Positions 60,732-64,000 of a stretch of DNA of 64,000 bases are shown here, one piece after another; the first letter of the stretch is position 1, and each line of letters begins with the position of its first letter. The DNA is taken from the NCBI GenBank assembly GCA_026874595.1, contig CM049317.1:11628382-11692381 (forward strand), given 5' to 3'. A program made the translations under genes and the position numbers. Under the pieces are notes generated by a model. That model made no database searches. It had not been told where the DNA came from and saw only the letters and a program-made list of their open reading frames with translations. Origin of the DNA: Sipunculus nudus (taxonomy: Eukaryota; Annelida; Sipuncula; Golfingiida; Sipunculidae).

Positions 60732-62213
60732 CTTAAATACGGCTGAAATGATTCGCGACAGAAGTTTTTGTAAATATAGAACGTTAGATTAGGTTATCCA
60801 AGATTTTTCCAAAATTGTTATCACTTATAAAATGATTTTCACTGCAAAAACAGGAAAAAAATACAATTCAAAGGGCTTATTTTATCTTTCTCTGCTTTTC
60901 CGACACCTTACCCCAGTAACTAATATGTGCATATGGCCATTGAGCTATTATTACAGCTCAATATGGCATTTGTATAACCAAGGAATTTTGGACTTCTAAT
61001 GGACAATTAAACTTTGATATGACCGTTTTCACACCATGGTTATTATAAAGGATGCATGGCTAATTCATCTTATTATCAAAGGCCTGGCTCTCAGTCGAAA
61101 CATCATGTCCAAGACTTCAAAGACTTCATTTGTAAATCGGATCTTTGATTGGCTTTGAACAAATATATAGCAGTTTTCCTTCGGAGACTAGACCAAAATA
61201 ATTCCAAGACTCTTTCTCTACTGCCAATCATAGCTAGCTAAAACAAGGCTATCGCAGCTGTTGGAGACAAAGCTTTGAATTGAACCTTTAGAATGTGAGT
61301 ATTAAAATCTATATTCTCAGGAACATCAGTCAACCATCCACTCTCCAGACATGCATGCTGATTTTATCGATCAAATTCGACAACAGAGGGTTCTGCAGCG
61401 GGCACAATGTGACCAGGCCGCATTAGATATAAACCAACTCCTGGTAGGAGCATCGGCCAGGCCGTCCGACATACCCGACAATTACCAGGTAATGAGGTCT
61501 GATACCAAGATTGCCGTTATTACTCTGAATATATATATAAAAGTAATATATATATATATATATTCACTGACAGTTTTAAAATAAAGCTGAATTTAAACTG
61601 TACCTGAGAAAGCGTTTTCAAATATAACAATTATAGGCACTTACCTTACCGAACACAGCCTTATATCCAATTGATTTGTAATATATTACAACTAAAAAGG
61701 TCAGCATGATAATTAGTTCTCGAGTCGGAGTCAGCTTATCCTATCAGAGTATTCAAATATACAAACTGCTATTTGTTATTGGTGATAACACTTTTTTGCA
61801 TATACATATATAGTATTTTTAGACCAGGTTATAAATTGATGAAAATTTCGTTCTTTATGGAACATTTGTGTGCCGGAACATATGTACATACCTGTTTTAA
61901 GTTTAAATTTTATGCTGATCATAGAGGATTAAAACGCACTCGAGCCATCAAATATGGGATTTAAGTTCGTTAATACAGCTTTTATACTGTCGCAGGGTAA
62001 TCGCAAGTGATGTTAGTATTAATGTTATATTGGCGCTAATTGCAGGTCTGTCTCACGACACGCAGGCTGTCCAAAGAACACAAGGATTTTATTTGGCGGA
62101 TCCGACGTGACGTCAAGTCATTACGCAACGAATATGATCTGGTATCCATGGAGACCAGCACTTACCTGACTTATACCAGCAGACGACAGAAAGAACCTAT
62201 TATTTCCGCATAA
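43736..62213 (+). CDS. Unrecognised large protein with 37-residue exon-encoded repeats (about 22 coding exons)
   Basis: Exons, all phase 0-0: 43736-43795, 44205-44315, 45919-46035, 46391-46501, 46780-46890, 47971-48081, 48636-48746, 49746-49856, 50327-50419, 51285-54452, 54663-54809, 55322-55378, 55798-55992, 56377-56562, 57056-57145, 57522-57677, 58302-58412, 58602-58754, 60099-60266, 60563-60649, 61321-61488, 62046-62213. They give 1929 residues and a TAA stop at 62211. Order: a short basic start; seven R-S-P-S-P-L repeats (21-281); a 1056-residue disordered Asp/Glu/Thr/His-rich block (313-1368); small polar exons; then a helical C-terminus. There is no signal peptide, TM helix or domain I know. 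Intracellular scaffold or cytoskeletal roles are guesses. The small exons 55322 and 57056 are the least certain. Confidence 0.72.
44205..49856 (+). CDS. Array of seven exons, each encoding one 37-39 residue repeat
   Basis: Each exon starts and ends in phase 0. Six are exactly 111 bp and one is 117 bp (45919). Shared cores are RTPSPLNSQDTSWKTGLK, RSPSPLNSKDSSWKKDMK, RSPSPLSSVDVMWKSDMK, RSPSPLHEEDLAWKKRIR, RSPSPLHHDDQIWKSRLK, RSPSPLHEDDLAWKKRIR and RSPSPLHHDDQIWKSRLK. Consensus: basic residues, then R-S/T-P-S-P-L, three polar residues, D, two residues, W-K, two residues, L/M/I, K/R. A Ser/Thr-rich tail follows. The two SP sites are plausible targets of proline-directed kinases, and the invariant Trp suggests a short binding motif. 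Exons at 46780 and 47971 were duplicated as a pair to give 48636 and 49746. Confidence 0.85.
44316..45918. other. Intron 2 of the repeat gene, nothing recognised
   Basis: AT-rich, with a G run at about 45735-45748. No further repeat-type exon with RSPSP coding was found here. Confidence 0.5.
46891..47970. other. Intron with a fragment of a dispersed repeat
   Basis: TTTTATACTCCATTGTGGG at about 47451 resembles the head of the repeat at 26.3 kb. Nothing else is recognised. Confidence 0.4.
51285..54452 (+). CDS. 3168-bp exon encoding a 1056-residue disordered block
   Basis: A single open frame, phase 0-0, with a CAG acceptor and GTTAGT donor. Composition is dominated by Asp, Glu, Thr, Asn, His, Gln, Lys and Ser, with few hydrophobics, so it should be unstructured and hydrophilic. 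It contains three tandem 234-bp (78-residue) repeats from about 51981, marked by QIKDIETMVNSTD, QTKDIETTASTTD and QTKDIETRASSTD, each followed by ETFKHEH-like or DTFKHEH-like strings. A Cys pair, FGCSTCH, lies near 52735. Open length of more than 3 kb in AT-rich DNA is strong evidence that it is coding. Confidence 0.85.
51981..52682 (+). repeat. Three tandem 234-bp repeats inside the long exon
   Basis: The phrase CAGA(T/C)(A/G)AAAGACATCGA recurs at 51981, 52215 and 52449, exactly 234 bases apart, keeping frame. The second and third units are closest to each other. Encoded units share KDIET, TFKHE and a VD(V/Q)-type spacing. Confidence 0.88.
55798..55992 (+). CDS. Exon with a GC-AG type donor (or alternative terminal exon)
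   Basis: The exon opens at TTACAG and encodes QTSIKNEKSAVLFEF through NEEKISE. No GT donor keeps it in phase, but GAG followed by GCAAGG is a good GC donor and joins the phase-0 exon at 56377. Without splicing the frame stops nine codons later (ARNYSMYL then TAA), which would make a shorter protein without the C-terminal helices. Confidence 0.6.
57806..57850. repeat. (TA)n microsatellite
   Basis: An uninterrupted TA tract in an intron. A second one is at about 60684-60725 and a (CA)n tract follows the donor at about 58762-58785. Confidence 0.9.
58755..60098. other. Intron between the two C-terminal cassettes, nothing firm
   Basis: It begins with (CA)n just after the donor and later a (GT)n run. 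A more GC-rich part (about 59040-59110) may be an old repeat. No exon is supported. Confidence 0.45.
60099..61488 (+). CDS. Duplicated C-terminal helical exons
   Basis: Exons 60099-60266 and 61321-61488 are both 168 bp. Each encodes a 56-residue unit: HQSSIHHHGMHSNFIVHIRQ then QRDLQRAECDQ in the first; HQSTIHSPDMHADFIDQIRQ then QRVLQRAQCDQ in the second. Both end YQ at the donor. Each is preceded by an exon ending E-F/Y-VP (58754 and 60649), so a two-exon cassette was duplicated. The pattern of charged and hydrophobic residues suggests an amphipathic helix. I do not recognise the motif. Confidence 0.75.
62046..62213 (+). CDS. Last coding exon, basic helical C-terminus
   Basis: It starts after TTGCAG and encodes TRRLSKEHKDFIWRIRRDV, then a further 30 residues ending KEPIISA and TAA. 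AATAAA follows at 62241, 28 bases past the stop, and supports this as the gene end. Confidence 0.78.
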   Translation, partial: VCLTTRRLSKEHKDFIWRIRRDVKSLRNEYDLVSMETSTYLTYTSRRQKEPIISA

Positions 62214-62240
62214 TCTCATTTCCATACTTTGTTCAATTTG

Positions 62241-62246
62241 AATAAA
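62241..62246 (+). terminator. Polyadenylation signal of the repeat gene
   Basis: AATAAA, 28 bases after the TAA stop, with a second hexamer about ten bases on. Confidence 0.6.
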
Positions 62247-62499
62247 CAAAATAAAAATATACAGGTTATATTTTATTTATTTTTTCCTTTATAAGTCTCG
62301 CACAAAGCTTGAAATATAACAGCGTTGTTGCAAGCGTGACGTAAATATTTTATTTTTATAACTATGGCCTAAAGATGGCGCCACATACCTGCACCGGGCT
62401 GAAAGCCTGCATCATGCTTGAAATGTATTGAATACTAGTAAATCCCTGTCATCGATGATCCTGTGTTACTAATATTTAGCTGTTATTCAGTTGTTTGTC

Positions 62500-62670
62500 A
62501 GGGCTGGAGGTTCTGTCATTTACACTTTACAATGATTGAAAGTCCTCTATGGGCCGACACCTGCCATTGCTAGATCCAGTTGTTACAGAGGCAAAAACTA
62601 GGTCTACTGCCATTGTCGGATTCGAACCCACGCCTGCGAGTTGATCGGATTAGCGGCCTTGACTTGGTTT
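62500..62670 (-). repeat. tRNA-derived SINE fragment
   Basis: On the minus strand AAGGCCGCTAATCCGATC is followed by CTCGCAGGCGTGGGTTCGAATCC. The latter is a B box in a tRNA-like arm. The A-box side is degraded and no complete cloverleaf forms, so this is a SINE remnant. The remaining flank (62671-64000) is AT-rich and shows nothing I can name. Confidence 0.5.
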
Positions 62671-64000
62671 TAACAATTGACAAATACATGATTTAAAAAA
62701 ACTTTTACTTTTATTTGCAATTATTTTTCAAATTCGTTTACCAATATTTTTTTGGGGGTTTGGCAAAAGCATGCTAAAGACAACCTTTTGTTTTAACTAT
62801 CTCACAATAATGAGTGGGTGTGCAGCTGATTTAAAATATTCGTGTGTGCATGTATAGGGGCCTATATTACTATATTTTCTTATCTTGATTGATTGTCATG
62901 TCACTCCAGTGCAATGTCAATTAGACTGGTTCAAATCTAAACATTGGGCCCCACCACTGTTTATTTGTATGCTATTGTTTTGAGTTATATCTAGAAATGC
63001 TATATCGGAGCAGTTATAAATATTTTGCTGACCCTGTGTTCATAAACCCCTACGACAGATTGAAAAATCTACAGTCCGTGGACTTTTAATGTTATCCTGA
63101 CTCAGCGTGTATGATATAGTCTTAAACTAGTCCCGTCAATCAATCAACATATCACATACAATGTATATAATTCAGAAAAGAAACAAATCCAGGGTATTAA
63201 AACGATATTTATTCACAAGTACATAAGCGAAAAGCAATCCGGTTGTTCCAGAGTATCCATTTTAGGTGCAATGACAAAATATATATCACAAGTACGTCGC
63301 CAACTATACATCGCTGATAGCATTACATGTATTAGCAAACCCCGTGTTTTATATGGCTGGTATGGCTGGCACATGTAGCTCGATGATATAATTTGTCATT
63401 CTTATGTGTCGAAGGTTACTACTTTGAGATAAGGTCTATCGTGGAACTACGCCCATGCATACACGAATGTTTATTGACCGACTTCTTAGATAGATCGCAA
63501 TCTGTGTCAGCCCATTAATAACGAATACAACGTGTGACTTATAATTACAAATCCGTTAGCTGCACACAGTTGCAAATATGGTTATAGTCTAATCCATTAC
63601 CTCATGTCCACCTGTTTTTTTTTACCATAAAAAAAATCAGTTACGTCAAGAGGGACGAATAGTTATGCACGATATAACCTTTATGGGCCTAATTTTCAAC
63701 AAACGAAATAAATACATTACATTTTTAATTTCAAAATATGAGAAATCGGTTTACTTTTAAAAAGAAGTTTTGAAACAAACTGAAATTTATTTTAACTTTC
63801 TTGATTGTCATATTAGGCCCTCCCTCGCTTATGTATGCAGCAATATGATTTTAAAATATAAACTGTTAAGGAAGTTATCTATTAAAAGCAGCTGGACACA
63901 GGCTGGTGGAATAGAGTACAGAAAACCGTTATGTTCTTGAGACAACTTTTTATTTTGTGCTGAATAACTGTACTGCTCTATCTTATCTCCCCAATTAAAC

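Noticed and set aside
1..64000. CRISPR arrays, bacterial operons, rRNA genes
   Set aside because: None seen; spliced genes and repeats show this is animal nuclear DNA, and the short tandem arrays lack CRISPR spacing.

Overview
The window is AT-rich animal genomic DNA with long introns and many dispersed repeats. It carries three multi-exon genes and one complete-looking DIRS retrotransposon. A marine lophotrochozoan, probably a mollusc, is the best guess. The guess rests on the repeat style (tandem-cored elements with GTCTGTCTGTCC-like heads, tRNA-derived SINEs, DIRS) and on the ZU5 and annexin gene types; no species call can be supported. All exon models were read by eye from splice consensus, phase continuity and protein similarity.

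1-5.7 kb: a GC-rich DIRS1-like tyrosine-recombinase retrotransposon (about 84-5708). It has inverted terminal repeats, an internal complementary region, gag, RT/RNase H, a methyltransferase-like remnant and a tyrosine recombinase. Frameshifts interrupt gag, the RT/RNase H junction and the methyltransferase-like part. It lies upstream of the first visible exon of the next gene, probably inside an intron, since that exon opens with a splice acceptor.

6.0-30.7 kb (+): 18 exons of an annexin with EIGHT annexin repeats, made by duplication of a whole four-repeat cassette (exon sizes 82/95/114/91/.../182 occur twice). Lys/Pro-rich linker exons precede it. The 5' end lies outside the window. Introns hold tandem-cored repeats, a hAT-type MITE and diverged dispersed repeats.

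30.7-35.6 kb: annexin 3' UTR, a repeat with terminal palindromes and a tRNA-derived SINE.

35.6-42.4 kb (-): eight exons of a small type I membrane protein of 474 residues: signal peptide, about 24-residue ectodomain, TM helix, then a cytoplasmic ZU5 domain and UPA-like region. It resembles the inner part of UNC5 without its Ig/TSP1 ectodomain and without a death domain.

42.4-43.7 kb: about 1.3 kb between divergent start codons.

43.7-62.2 kb (+): a gene of about 22 coding exons (about 1929 residues) that I do not recognise. Every exon is phase 0-0. Seven consecutive exons each encode one copy of a 37-39 residue repeat with core R-S-P-S-P-L-x3-D-x2-W-K. They are followed by one 3.17-kb exon of disordered polar sequence containing a 3 x 78-residue tandem repeat. 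The C-terminal part has a second duplicated exon pair with a helical IRQQR-x-LQRA-x-CDQ motif. This is the best candidate for something undescribed.

62.2-64 kb: 3' flank with a tRNA-like SINE fragment and nothing else recognised.
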